64,000 bases of DNA from Temnopleurus reevesii (Eukaryota > Echinodermata > Echinoidea > Temnopleuroida > Temnopleuridae): positions 564,984 to 628,983 of the forward strand of contig BQKZ01000003.1 of assembly GCA_036244855.1 (NCBI GenBank), read 5' to 3'. How positions within the stretch are numbered: position 1 is the stretch's first letter; each line of letters begins with the position of its first letter. Below, piece after piece: positions 12,291 to 24,035 of this stretch. The notes under the pieces are model-generated. The model ran no database searches, was not told the DNA's origin, and was given only the letters and a program-made list of their open reading frames with translations. A program made the position numbers and the translations under genes.

Positions 12291-13218
12291 AAAATTCAAA
12301 AAGGGATGGCTAATTCTGGGGGTATGGTTTCATGCTATGTCTATTACTATTCTCAAATTTCTAATATATGTATATACCAATATTTATTTCCCTATTGCTT
12401 TTCAAAAGTATACATAGCAAATGCTGCATAGTTATTTCACTGATTGATTTTCTGAGGATGCAATATTATGTAAAGCACCATTTTGTGTAAAATTTAGTAA
12501 ATTTGTCCCACTATGATGAGAATATTATGCAATGCCAAAAGGAAGCACAAAATGTAATTCTTCCACGGAATTTTGAAATTGATGGCAAAGTTGTCATCAA
12601 TATTAAATTGAAAGTTTAATGCAACAAGGTATTGGTTTCTTACAGACTTTAATGTGTGAGTGTCTTATTCATGTTATGCATCAGTAACTACTCTCATCTG
12701 TTGATTAATAACATTAAAAATTCAATAAAATAAGTTTTTGCATGATCTTTTTCTGCAGCTTTCATTCATCACTTTTTAAAAATTTCTCTCACTTGCACTT
12801 TTCTCTTTGAATGCTTGTAATTAAATGCTTTGATACTAACGTAGGTTGCTAGGAAGCTGCAATCAGTTGCATCTTGCGGTTAATTGGCAAGTGCCAATCA
12901 AAATCATTGATTGACATCTGCATCTTTATAGGAGTGCAAACCATGCAGGAAATAAAATTTGCATTTTTTATTTCCAACAGACGTGCAGTTTCTAGTATTA
13001 TGCCAATAAGCTGATTTTTCCAGACAACCTTCATAAGACTCATATACAGTTAATAGAATATGGAGGTTTATGAACCTTCATAAAAAGATTAAGGTGAAAC
13101 TGGTCAATTAAATGTCATGGAATATAGAGGGATATGATATTTTTGCATTGATAAATATGCTTCCATTATTTCTGTAAGTTTATATAAATTTTTTTGGGTA
13201 ACATTTTTGCCTACTTCT

Positions 13219-13893
13219 TTAACCCTAATAGAGCCGGGCTATTTGGACCCATCTCACAGCCGGGGGGGGGGTTGCCAGATCTCGGCCGTAGAACGCGCGA
13301 TCGCGACGAAAATTGGCACGTATGATGCTTGCGGCGTCTCTACCGAAATGTATGGTTACTTTTTCAAAAAAATTGTTGAAATAATTAAATATGCTAATTT
13401 ATGCATAAAATAAGTTTTGGGCTCTTAATCACTAATTAAATCTCCAATTGAGCTGATTTCTTTTTGAAAATATTCCTTTTAGCATTCTCTACAAATTTGT
13501 TTAAAAAAAATTCATTATTGAAATAAATTTCCTATGTATTTCATTGTTTTACGAATTTCTTATGTATTTCTTTGTTTTTTTACCTTTTGTTTTTGTTATT
13601 TTTTTTTTTACTGATGTTTGTTGCAGACATTATTTGAGGCAAAATGCTGCAAAAATAAATTAATTTGAGCCATTAAAACTAAAAATATTCAAGTTTTTAT
13701 GATATTTGAGTGAAAACACAATTTGCATTGACTTTGTACACAAAATCACGTTTTTNNNNNNNNNNNNNNNNNNNNNNNNNNNNNNNNNNNNNNNNNNNNN
13801 NNNNNNNNNNNNNNNNNNNNNNNNNNNNNNNNNNNNNNNNNNNNNNNNNNNNNNNNNNNNNNNNNNNNNNNCCCCCGGCCTGATTAGGGTTAA
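13219..13893. mobile_element. piggyBac-type MITE, TTAA-CCCTAAT termini
   Basis: Left end TTAA-CCCTAATAGAGCCGGG; right end CCGGCCTGATTAGGG-TTAA, i.e. inverted CCCTAAT(C)AGGCCGGG termini bounded by TTAA on both sides. The interior is AT-rich apart from a CG-rich left end with a G run (13262-13271). The assembly gap 13756-13871 lies inside. No transposase seen. Termini and TTAA sites fit the piggyBac superfamily. Confidence 0.85.
13756..13871. other. Assembly gap (116 N)
   Basis: Run of N within the element at 13219-13893, next to its right terminus. Reading frames crossing it are meaningless. Confidence 0.99.
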
Positions 13894-14359
13894 ATCTATT
13901 GCAACTTCCTGCTGCTGTGTCACTACCTCTTCTTTACCAGTCTTCTGCATAACAATTATACAAATTGAATTTAATTGTGAATTAAGGGTAACATGGATTA
14001 TTTCAAAATTTGTATTCTTTTAGGGAAACTTTGCGTTGAAATAACTTAATCTACTTCTTTATGATATTATATAATCATAACAGTTGTTTATGATGAGCGT
14101 GTACATGTAGTTATGAAACTCTGCAATAGAAATACTACTTTTTCTTTTTCAATGCACTTCGTAGCTTGAAGGGATTATATTAAACATATTAATTATGCTT
14201 GATTTAACTTTTTGGTATAAGGGATATGCTTTGTATTTTTTTAGAATATTCTTCAGTGTTTTCATGAAAATAACACATCAAACTATAAAAGATAACTTGA
14301 AAATAGCCTACATTGTGAACGCTATAAGTTGATAATAAGCTTCCAATTTTCCCTCTCAG

Positions 14360-14604
14360 TTCTGTGGTGAAACACAGTGCAGATGCCATCAAGAATGGCC
14401 TGCTAGTCTTCTTCCGTCACGCCTCTGAGGACCTCATAGCCACTGTGGAGTCCGTCGCCTCAGGAGGGCGCTTTACACACATCAAGTCGGGTCAGGTGCA
14501 CAAACACAGTCTGGCCGTCAACTATGTGCCAGGTGTTCTCGTTCCAGTTCTCATCAGTCTCTTCCAACATCTTGCCAGGCATAACTATGGTGCTGATTTA
14601 CTCT
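14360..14604 (+). CDS. ryr: RyR exon: solenoid, SVVKHSADAIKNGL to NYGADLL
   Basis: Acceptor TCTCAG, donor GTGAGT; phase 2 in, 1 out. Begins SSVVKHSADAIKNGLLVFF and contains ASEDL, GGRFTHIKSGQ, LVPVLISLFQHLARHNYGAD. These parallel the vertebrate RTVMK...ASEDIEK...LLPVL-x-x-LFQHIAQHQFG-x-D stretch of the bridging solenoid. Confidence 0.96.
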
Positions 14605-15054
14605 GTGAGTATCATCAACTTAAGGTTTTTAATGATATCACATTGAAGCTAAGATTTCATTCAAATGGAACTACCAAAAAAAAATTCATCTGTCAACTGC
14701 AACCCCATACCGAATAATGAAAGTCACACACTTTCCGTTTTTTGCTGTTTTTCTGATAATGGAAATTCCTAGCTTTCACATTTTACATGTAGGCTATGTA
14801 GTTCTCAAATATCTGCGCTTAAGCTTAGAATAAATGTTTAAATACCATCGTTTTTAATTGACTTGAATGGTTTGTTATATTGCTTAGTCATATAGGCTTT
14901 TTCACCGAAAAGTGTCTGCTTCAATTATCCTCATACATATGTTCACCAGCTATTTTTCAGTTCTTGAGGCTGAAATATTAGGAGTTTTCAATATTTTGTC
15001 CATTATAGTCCTGATAAAATTCATAATCAAATATTATCAGAAAAATTATACGAT

Positions 15055-15216
15055 TTAGGGTGTGTTGTTCATGTTCAAAATCAACTGCTAATCAACATGC
15101 ATTTTCATTGGCGCACGGTATGCCCATTTAACAAGACGCGCATGAAACAATAATATTGATTGGCATGTTCTGATCAACTGCAACTTGCGATCAATTTTTG
15201 AACAACACCTCCTTAG
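15055..15216. repeat. Short TIR element (family A), copy 3
   Basis: Begins TTAGGGTGTGTTGTTCA and ends TTTTGAACAACACCTCCTTAG; the interior includes GAAACAATAATATTGATTGG. TTAG at both ends may be a target duplication. Confidence 0.82.
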
Positions 15217-15299
15217 ATATGTATTTGCATAGAACAGAATATGACTCAAAGCCATTTGTAGGTGAATATCTATTTATTCATTCATTCATTCATTTGCAG

Positions 15300-15381
15300 T
15301 GGATCAAATCCAGGTGTACTGCTACAGGATTCTAAGCTGCCTCTACAAACTTGGTGCTGATCAGTCTCTCTATGTCAAGAG
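15300..15381 (+). CDS. ryr: RyR exon: DQIQVYCYRILSCLYKLG
   Basis: Acceptor TTGCAG, donor GTGGGT; phase 1 in, 2 out. Encodes LDQIQVYCYRILSCLYKLGA...SLYVK, matching LDDVQVSCYR-x-L-x-S-x-Y-x-LGT...YVE of the family. Confidence 0.96.
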
Positions 15382-15777
15382 GTGGGTCTAGTCATGATAT
15401 ATTTGTACTAAATAAAATGTACTAAAGATTGTACTAGAAATAATATACAGGTGTTTGTATGTTGGTCATCTAAATCGGTTTTAGTTCTGCTTGATAAATG
15501 GCCTATTATATTGAAAATGTTCCCATGACATTTGTTATCTTGATAAAAGGAAGCAAATTATTCAAAATAATTTTTGTATTGGTTTACGATTTACTCATTT
15601 GCCAACATCTTCACAGGGAAAGCCTCAAAGAGATAAGAATTGTTGAATCTCTTTTATAATATGTTAATATAATGGCAATGGTAGAGTGGATATGTGTCAT
15701 AAGAGGCAGGTTATGAAAGTGATATTGGGTTATTTTTAGTTTATGCTCTAACAAAATTGATTCTTATCTGTTTATAG

Positions 15778-15804
15778 TGAGGATGCAAAAGAGGTTGCAG
15801 AAAG
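15778..15804 (+). CDS. ryr: Predicted 27-nt cassette microexon (RyR)
   Basis: Acceptor TTATAG, donor GTAAAG; phase 2 on both sides. Adds nine residues, SEDAKEVAE, between YVKR and LRPAVGE, which are contiguous in vertebrate RyRs (YVEKLRPALGE). Skipping preserves frame and restores the family sequence, so alternative inclusion is likely. No homologue recognised. Confidence 0.68.
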
Positions 15805-15950
15805 GTAAAGAAAATTGAGCCATGAATGAGACGACAGTGTGTATACCAGACATTAGTAGCCCGTTTGCTGTGACTAACAATCATTATCAATCCAGTATTT
15901 TATCAGTTTATGATGTCTATTTGATCTATACATTCTTTTTTGGAACATAT

Positions 15951-16104
15951 TATAAACTATTTCCATAAAATAAAGTGGGTCATAGATAGTAGATCCAACT
16001 GTATTCAACTGTGCGGACAACAATCACAAGCTGGTTCCAAATCGAATAGCATCCAGAGGAGCATTGAATTGGTGTTCAACTTAATTTTACGGAAATAGTT
16101 TATA
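15951..16104. repeat. 154-bp TIR element
   Basis: Ends TATAAACTATTTCCATAAAAT (15951) and ATTTTACGGAAATAGTTTATA (16084-16104), inverted with one mismatch in 21. MITE-like, no coding capacity. Confidence 0.8.
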
Positions 16105-17892
16105 TTGTGTTTAGGATAGATCATCACGAGACAGTGTTGTCTGATGTTATGACGAATTCCCTTGAGATTAAAAAAAATATTGAAGAATTATATTTTCATG
16201 GATGTCTTACATTTCCATCCATCTGACTCTTAATTACATCACCATTCCTATACAGTCCCACATATTTGTCCCTCCCTTCATTGGGTATTCTGCGATTCCC
16301 ACCACATGCGATATATATTTCCCTTGCCAGCAAAATCATGCTCTTTGTGTAGCATTTTTGAGATTACCATCATAATGACAATCAGGAAGATGTATGGTTC
16401 AGCTGCTGAGTTAGTTAATTTGAAGTAGGGTTATGAGAAATGTTGTCAATTATCACTTCAGCCTCCAAAGATACAAAAGAATATCACACCAGAAAACATA
16501 ATAGAAAAATATTCAAAGAGATGATTTCATAGATCTTTGAAATAAACTTATGACACTGAGAATGATATTGCCAAAGTCAGCATGTTATGCTATAATGGTA
16601 AAATGCATCACCAGTTAAGTCATAATCATAAACTTTAATATCAGGAGCATTGTTTAAATTGTTTGCTAAAAAGTTACATGTATATATTGTTTCTGTATTG
16701 AATACATCACGATCTTACATTCACACTCTTGATACAAGTTGCATACATGTGACACAGTTTATTATTTTATGTGGTATTTCATTTATACTTTATTATTATT
16801 TTACATCTCAGATACATTTGATTAGTGCACAATTTAACATTAACTATAATTTTCAAACACATGAATCATTTGAGTGATTTCTCATTCATGGTTGATAATT
16901 TCATGTCCGATCTCTCATGGTTTGCTAGTAAGAACCCCTCTGCATTTTTGACAGTTTGTTGATTTGAGCTACAAATTTGATGAAGTTTTAGACTTGCATA
17001 AAAAAAAGATAAAGCATGGTATGTTAGATAGTAGGGCAGTCGTTGCATTATATAATGTATTTTGTCATGCGCTGTGTAAGCATAGATGTTGGCTATTTGT
17101 GATCAAGCTGCTTTGATATACGATAGATCTGGCATGGGCATTTAATGTTTTTATATTGTTAAAGGTATAAATATTAAAAGAGAAAAAATAACTCAAAATT
17201 GACAGTTGATAGTGCATCACTATTACATCTTTTCAAAGTTAATGACACATGTTTATACAGTATTATTGCAAACATGATGGTATCAAGATATTCAGATGTT
17301 ATTAAAACTATTGTTTAAATATTCTACTCTGGTGTATTTACACACAGTTTATCAAAAATTGATATATATTTTATCACGCTAAATATATCATTCTTCGACT
17401 TAGACTGGCTCAAAAGGTCTTTGAGAAATCTTTTTCAGATATCCATAATATCTGGCATGTGAATACTGCCGCACATGGTTTCCCTAATCGTTGGAATGCT
17501 TCACTCAGTCTGCTATTAAATGAAAGAATGATGAAGAGCACATTGGGACACTCTATAGCCTTGTTCCTTTTCCTTTTCTCACTGGATTCTTTGAAATAGT
17601 TTTTTTTAAATATCCATCACCAGGCAAAGGGGTAATGTTACAACTTTGCACATAATGCTATATCTTATATTGGTATGATTATTTTCATCTTGGTTGAATT
17701 ATTTTAGTTATCTATTGGATTTGGTTTCAATTTGTCAGAGTGGATTGAAATAAGTTCTTAAGCAGACTTTGCTCGTAAGGATCATTCTTCTCAATCATAA
17801 TATTATTTAGATTTAATCTTTAACATCTAATGATTAGACCTTGGATAACTTTTTTCCAGTGAATACTAATTTCCTGTTTGATCTGATTCTAG

Positions 17893-18035
17893 ATTACGTC
17901 CAGCCGTGGGTGAGCTCCTTGCTGCATTCGCTGGTGCCTTCCCTGTAGCTTTCCTTGAGCCACATCTCAATAAGAACAACCCAAACTCTCTTCTAGGACA
18001 GATAGAACTAAGAGGCACAACCATCGAGGGGAAAG
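17893..18035 (+). CDS. ryr: RyR exon: [25 protein letters not shown]
   Basis: Acceptor TTCTAG, donor GTTTGT; phase 2 in, 1 out. Encodes [20 protein letters not shown], then [15 protein letters not shown], close to the vertebrate [19 protein letters not shown] segment. Its 3' half seeds the tandem array that follows. Confidence 0.96.
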
Positions 18036-18830
18036 GTTTGTGACAAATTTTGTTTTTATACACCTGTCCCGTAGCTTTCCTAGACCAACATCTCCATACG
18101 AATAACCCAAACTCTCTTCTAGGACAGATTGAATTAAGAGGCACCACCATAGAGGGCAAAGGTATGTGAATTGTTTTTCTGGAAATCTCTTTTCTGTAGC
18201 CTATTTAGCGTCACATCTCAATAAAAGCAACCCAAACTCTCTTCTAGGACAGATAGAACTAAGAGACACCACCATCGAGGGCAAAGGTATGTGAATCAAT
18301 GTCTTTATACACCTGTTCTGTAGCTTTCCTAGAGCCACATCTCGATAAGAACAACCCAAACTCTCTTCTCGGACAGATTGAATTAAGAGGCACCACCATC
18401 GAGAGGAAGTGTTTTTCTTGAAATCTCCTTTCCCTGGCCTATTCAGAGCTACATCTCAATAAGAACAACCCAAACTCTCTGCTAGGGCAATGATATGTGA
18501 CCAAATGTCTTTTACACCTGTCCTGTAGCTTATAAGAACTACCCAAACTCTTTTCTAGGACAGATTGAAATATGAGGCGCCACCATCGAGGAAAAGGGTA
18601 TGTGACCAAATGCATTTATACACCTGTCCTTTAGCTTTCCTTTAGAGCGCCCTGAGCTATCTGCTAGGACAGATTGAAATATGAAGCGCCACCATCGAGG
18701 AAAAGGGTATGTGACCAAATGCATTTATACACCTGTCCTTTAGCTTTCCTTTAGAGCACCCTGAGCTCTCTGCTAGGACAGATTGATCTTGCAGGTACAT
18801 GTACCACCAGAGAGGTAAAGGAATGAGATT
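18036..18830 (+). repeat. Tandem array of degenerate copies of the preceding exon's 3' half
   Basis: About seven imperfect units follow the exon, each carrying the ...GTAGCTTTCCT...CCCAAACTCT...CTAGGACAGAT... core and, in the early copies, a GGTATGTG donor. Spacing between cores is 126, 125, 124 and 114 bases, then a truncated unit, then two units 109 bases apart. Copies accumulate frameshifts and lose the reading frame. The array arose by repeated duplication of exon plus donor plus start of intron. Confidence 0.9.
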
Positions 18831-19284
18831 TGTATCTCTGTTCTATTTGGTAATTTTATTTCCAAATTCAGATAACGATGTTACTGAATTGTTTAATGCA
18901 TGCTGTATATGTGTAAATTAAATAATATGGACTTGTGTACTTGTTTAATTCATATTACCTGATGTTTGAGCAGTTGTATTTTATGTCAATTAACGTTGGG
19001 TGTCCCTTGTAACATTATTATGACTGTTCATTGCTATAAGAATTTGTAAGGTCTCCATCTCTTTTTTTATTAATCCTTTATTCCTTTGTCATCTTAGTTA
19101 GATGTGAATATAGTGATAATAAAATTGTCAAATTATTAGATATCTAAAAGTTACAAAATTTGTTACTCCTTAACTTCACTGTAACCTTCAATTGTATAAA
19201 TCATAATTATTTCAATAATCCCTCATAAATCACAGAGAAGCTGAAGCTAAAATCCATTCCCTTTAACTATTTTGTCAATTCTAG

Positions 19285-19420
19285 AGGAGTTGATCAAGCT
19301 AGCATCTGGGATCCCCACTCTACCTGCTGTGGTGACTGAGATTGACAAGATGGCGACATCTGGAGCAAAATATGAAAAGGCTCCTCACATCATAGAGGTC
19401 ATCCTACCAATGCTCTGCAG
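19285..19420 (+). CDS. ryr: RyR exon: IPTLPAVVTEIDKMA...VILPMLC
   Basis: Acceptor TTCTAG, donor GTGGGT; phase 1 in, 2 out. Encodes EELIKLASGIPTLPAVVTEI, then KAPHIIEVILPMLC. Aligns with the family's P-x-IP-x-LE-x-LM...MPHV-x-E-x-x-LPMLCS. A poly-C run follows the donor closely. Confidence 0.95.
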
Positions 19421-19906
19421 GTGGGTTGATTTTTAAGGCCCCCCCCCCCCCCCAAAAAAAATTGTTTGGATGCTCTCATATGTTTTTTAAAATAAAAATA
19501 GTATTGATATGTCGTAAATGTTTTATTCAAGATTACAGAGCAGTTCCCCTATTTCAAGACTGACCCCCCCCCCCCCCCCCTCCCCACACAGGGAAATAAT
19601 AATTGTATGGATGCCCTCCTTTCTCTTCTTTTTTTTTTTCAAATAAATTTGAAATATTGCAGTAAAATTATGAATAAGCATGTAAAATATGATCTAAAAA
19701 GTCATTTTCAAAAGCTCTTTGGCTTTTCATCCCCTTCAAGTCTCATTTCCCTCATGAATTGGCAGGAAAATTAATAAATAATTCCTTACCCATCAATGCC
19801 TATTTTGCCTCATCACAGATAGGGCAAAACATAATGGTTAGCACGAAGAAGAGATGTGCAGTCGTTTGGATTTATCGAATGTAGAAATGGGAAGGATATC
19901 ATGGCA

Positions 19907-20035
19907 GGGGCCTGTAACATAAAAGAGATACGATAAATCTTGCAATTAATTGTATCTCTTTGGTACACATTTTGCCATTGACTTACGATAGATATTTATC
20001 GTAAGTTTAATTGCATCTTTTATGTTACAGGCCCC
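19907..20035. repeat. 129-bp hairpin MITE
   Basis: GGGGCCTGTAACATAAAAGA at the left is matched by its reverse complement at the right (TCTTTTATGTTACAGGCCCC). The interior has a second palindrome, CTTACGAT...ATCGTAAG (19982-20005). Confidence 0.88.
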
Positions 20036-20351
20036 AGATCAGACAAAACATAGTATGGAGGAATTTAAACCTGAAGACATGAAAATAGTATTTAAAGAAA
20101 TCTGCTCTGATATTAAGCTGGATTAATATTGAATCATTGCATAACCTGTGAATAAAAATAAATCTTCTTTCAATGGTTTATCATTGCTTATAATGTAAAC
20201 TGGAAATCTTTTTTAAATTAAGGGATTATTGTGAGAGTTGCACAAGGAATACAGTATTACGTTTACTGTTGATTAACATAGAACATAGATCTAGTTTATG
20301 TATCAAAACTGGATGGATTGCTTATTGAAATTGTACTCTTTTATTTTACAG

Positions 20352-20405
20352 TTATCTGAACTATTGGTGGCAACAAGGTCCCGACAACATCTGCAGGAGA
20401 CAAGG
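20352..20405 (+). CDS. ryr: RyR exon: SYLNYWWQQGPDN
   Basis: Acceptor TTACAG, donor GTATGT; phase 2 in and out. Encodes SYLNYWWQQGPDNICRRQ, matching SY(L/M)-x-RWWE-x-GPE of vertebrate RyRs. Confidence 0.94.
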
Positions 20406-20764
20406 GTATGTTCATAACCATGCATTATTAGAACGTTAAGTTTAGCTTCACAATGTATAGGTACCTATAACTATTAAAGACAATGTATAAAGCAACAGGG
20501 TGTTTTGGCTTTGGTCCATCAGAGGAGACAAGGATTTGTGTTAACATTCAAAAATATGATTATTGAACACGTTACCTGGAGCAAGTGAACTGAGAATGAA
20601 TTTAGTTTGGTTTAGTTTACATATTTCAAAGTAAAAACATGTCTTGAGAAGACAAAATAGGTTCTAACTGTACAATTTTTGCATCCAGGATTGTATTGGA
20701 TAAAGTTTTGGTTTTCAGTATTTGTGACTAGTGTAAAATTTTAGAAAATTACCATTTTCTTCAG

Positions 20765-20880
20765 GAACTATTGGACCATGGTGAACTCTGGGAACCTGAA
20801 CAGTACCCTTGGCAACGTCCTAACACTGGTCAAGAACAACCTTGGCTCAGAGAATGCACCTTGGATGTCACGCATTGCAG
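20765..20880 (+). CDS. ryr: RyR exon: NSTLGNVLTLVKNNLG
   Basis: Acceptor CTTCAG, donor GTAGGT; phase 2 in, 1 out. Encodes GNYWTMVNSGNLNSTLGNVL, then KNNLGSENAPWMSRIA. Parallels the family's LN-x-LLGNIL-x-I-x-xNNLGI-x-xA-x-WMKR-x-A. Its last 79 bases are the repeated module of the downstream array. Confidence 0.96.
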
Positions 20881-20948
20881 GTAGGTTCTTTGTTCGTTGA
20901 CTCAGTCAGTCCCTGTGATATCAAAGGATGTTGTAAGTTTGTATGAAT

Positions 20949-21870
20949 AGTACCCTTGGCAATGTCCTGACACTGGTCAAGAACAACCTTGGATGAGAGA
21001 ATGCACCTTGGATGTCAAGCATTGCAGGTAGGTTCTTTGTTCGTTGACTCAGTCAGTCCCTGTGTAAGTTTGTATGTATAGTGCCCTTGGCAACGTCCTA
21101 ACACTTGTCAAGAACAACCTTGGCTCAGAGAATGCACCTTGGATGTCACGCATTGCAGGTAGGTTCTTTGTTCGTTGACTCGGTCAGTCCCTGTGACATC
21201 AAACTATGTTGTAAGTTTGTATGTATAGTACCCTTGGCAATGTCCTGACACTGGTCAAGAACAACCTTGGATGAGAGAATGCACCTTGGATGTCACGCAT
21301 TGCTGGTAGGTTCTTCGTGCGTTGACTCAGTTAGTCCCTGTGTAAGTTTGTATGTATAGTACCCTTGGCAACGTCCTAACACTTGTCAAGAACAACCTTG
21401 GCTCAGAGAATGCACCTTGGATGTCACGCATTGCAGGTAGGTTCTTTGTTCGTTGACTCGGTCAGTCCCTGTGACATCAAACTATGTTGTAAGTTTGTAT
21501 GTATAGTACCCTTGGCAATGTCCTGACACTGGTCAAGAACAACCTTGGATGAGAGAATGCACCTTGGATGTCACGCATTGCTGGTAGGTTCTTCGTGCGT
21601 TGACTCAGTTAGTCCCTGTGTAAGTTTGTATGTATAGTACCCTTGGCAACGTCCTAACACTGGTCAAGAACAACCTTGGCTCAGAGAATGCACCTTGGAT
21701 GTCACGCATTGCAGGTAGGTTCTTTGTTCCTTGACTCAGTCAGTCCCTGTGACATCAAACTATGTTGTAAGTTTGTTTGAATAGTACCCTTGCAAGATCC
21801 CAACTCTTGCCAAGGACAACCTTGGCTCTGAGAATGCCATTGGATGTCACGCATTGCAGGACAGTTCTTC
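20949..21870 (+). repeat. Higher-order tandem array of exon 3' end plus donor
   Basis: Seven downstream copies of the module beginning AGTACCCTTGGCAA start at 20949, 21080, 21227, 21358, 21505, 21636 and 21783. The exon original is at 20802. Spacings alternate strictly 147, 131, 147, 131, 147, 131, 147, so the true unit is a 278-base dimer. Each early copy keeps a TTGCAGGTAGG-like donor (GCTGGTAGG in some). Fainter copies continue to about 22300. The dimer halves differ: the long spacer carries a GTGAYATCAAACTATGTTG segment that the short one lacks. Confidence 0.93.
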
Positions 21871-22432
21871 TTTTGTTGACTCAGTAATGCCCTGTGATAT
21901 AGTGCTTCTTGTATGTTGTAGGAACTGATTCTTAGCACCCTCAGCAACATCTTGACTTTCATAAAAAATAATTTAAAAAAATGGTCTGTGGATACCTGGC
22001 ATTTGCAGAAAGGGCTTATACTTGTTTGCTTATTTTTTTTCCTGTAGTATAAAAGTGTATTGTAGCTGAATCTCAGAAATCTCTTTGCAACATCCTAAAA
22101 CTCTTAAGAAAAATAATGCTTGAGAGAATGCAACTTAATGTCATGTGCTGCAGTGTGGTCTACTGCTGTTGACTCAGTTATCCCATTCCTGAGTAGTAAC
22201 TGAATCCTAACAATGCTTCGAACATTGTCTTGCTTCTGGCTTTGAAGATCCCCAGCTCTTAAAATGCCCATTGGATTTCCTGTTAAGAAGGTCCTGTACA
22301 TTTCCACTCGGATATATTTTCGCACTTTTATTGTAATTGATTCAAGTGTCTTGAACACTATAAATAATTTTAATTTCCATATTATGCATAAAAGGAAAAA
22401 AATCTTATGAAATTCATATCACCTTCTTCCAG

Positions 22433-22611
22433 CCACTGCCCAGCCCATCCTGAAAGATGCACAGCCAGAGCTTCTCAGGACACACTTTGTACCTGTGGTT
22501 GAGAAACTGGAAGAAAGAACATGCAAGGTGTACAAGGCAGAGGAAGATCTCAAGAAAGAGTATCCCATGGGAGGACAGGAGATGGAGGAAGCCGAGTTTG
22601 CCATCTTGGAA
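22433..22611 (+). CDS. ryr: RyR exon: AQPILKDAQPELLRTHFVP
   Basis: Acceptor TTCCAG, donor GTAAGT; phase 1 in, 0 out. Encodes ATAQPILKDAQPELLRTHFV, a charged helix (EKLEERTCKVYKAEEDLKKE) and AEFAILE. Parallels vertebrate FAQPI...RPELL-x-xHF-x-P...EEEQL...ELL-x-x-DEF. Confidence 0.95.
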
Positions 22612-22629
22612 GTAAGTCTTTACAGTCAA

Positions 22630-22788
22630 GGGCGATGTTTCACCAAATCATTCTTGAATTATGAACACTTTTAAGAAAGACTGGAGTATGTTAATGAGCG
22701 AAATACGCAGAGGATTCTCAATATTTCAGCACATAGTCATGTGTAAAGTCGTTCTTAAAGTCTTTGGTAACTTTGTAAAATATCGCCC
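22630..22788. repeat. 159-bp TIR element
   Basis: Begins GGGCGATGTTTCACCAAA and ends TTTGGTAACTTTGTAAAATATCGCCC, an imperfect inverted pair. It resembles the hairpin element at 29402 in its GGGNGATGTTTCA(T/C)CAA start and in length. Confidence 0.75.
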
Positions 22789-23290
22789 AGAATGCCCAAC
22801 CCCCTTCTGATGAAGGAATCGGCTGTGAACCACATCCTTAATCTTAACTTGATTGGAGAGGGGGATGCACATTTTAAAGGATCTTTAGAACATCTGTTGT
22901 ATTGAATCTTCTAGAAACTTTTTTTTTTATTTACCTTGGGTCTTTTTTGCAAACTGTAATGGAATAATGTAAAAAAAAACATTTAGGAAGCAGGATCATA
23001 TAGATTTCCTGTATTATTTTTTACTATTAATCTTATTGAGATGAAAAAATGAGCAGCTTGGTAGAAGGGAGTTGTTTCAAAGGTACAGTACTTAACTGAG
23101 GTGTTAGGTGTTAGATCAAGAATTAAGACAATTTTCATTATTTTGAGGATGTATATTGATTTGTTAACTTCCTTCGGGAATAATTGCCATATGCACTGAA
23201 AAGTTTTTTTCTTGCATTTGTTGGTGATATGAATGTATATCTGATATTGAAGTCCGAGTAGCAGCCATTTTCTTCTTTTTTCACTTGCAG

Positions 23291-23361
23291 GACTATCATC
23301 TCATCATCAGGGATCTGTATGCCTTCTATCCTCTCCTCATCAAGTTTGTGGATTCTCAGAG
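23291..23361 (+). CDS. ryr: RyR exon: RDLYAFYPLLIKFVD
   Basis: Acceptor TTGCAG, donor GTAATT; phase 0 in, 2 out. Encodes DYHLIIRDLYAFYPLLIKFV, nearly the same as vertebrate ARDLYAFYPLLIRFVD. Confidence 0.97.
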
Positions 23362-23947
23362 GTAATTATTATAATGATAGTATGTACTTTAATAGAATCT
23401 AATGCTCCTTTAACAGAAGTCTCTTAGTGCACTATAATCAAATGCAGTATTATTACCATGGGTTTTGCTTGGCGTACATTAGCGCATATGGCATATGGAA
23501 TAAACATTCCTGCCAGATCCCCACTAACCTCACCTGGATTGAGTGCAGCACAATGTGGATGAATCTCTTGCTAAAGGAAATTGATGCCACTGGTGGATGG
23601 GTACGACATTCTCTTTTGAAAACTTGAGATCACAATATTTCATGATCTATTGGTATTTTAGGATTTTATGAGCTCATTATTTTTTTGGCAAAGCCATGAA
23701 GATAGTTTCAGAGTTGTTAGTTGTTAGGGGATTAATCCTTTGACTACTGAGTTATCTAATTACCATAGACTTTATGCACGGACAACTCGGTTTCAGTTGT
23801 CAATGGATTTCCAGAGATGCATAACATCATAGAAGCCATCTTATTCACAGCAATTCATTCAATGGCCTGATTTTTGCACTGTATTTTCATGATTTACAAG
23901 ATTTCTCACTCACATTATTCATATTATGCTGTTTATTTCAACCATAG

Positions 23948-24035
23948 GAGTCAATGGTTGAAGTCGCCTGTGATTGAAGCAGAGAGACTCTATACTAATG
24001 TATCAACAGTCTTCAATGCATGGGCAAGATCAGCT
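23948..24035 (+). CDS. ryr: RyR exon: SQWLKSPVIEAERLY
   Basis: Acceptor CCATAG, donor GTAAGA; phase 2 in, 0 out. Encodes RSQWLKSPVIEAERLYTNVS, then FNAWARSA, matching RA-x-WL-x-EPNP-x-AEELFRMV...YWSKS. Confidence 0.95.

Larger units (their letters stand above)
9357..14359. other. 5-kb intron
   Basis: Holds the SINE head, a diverged inverted family-A-like fragment near 12846-12990, the piggyBac-type MITE and a gap. The rest is AT-rich without recognised content. Confidence 0.7.

Noticed and set aside
20949..21870. CRISPR-like repeat array
   Set aside because: Units are copies of the adjacent exon and donor with alternating spacers that are themselves repeated; the context is an animal gene.
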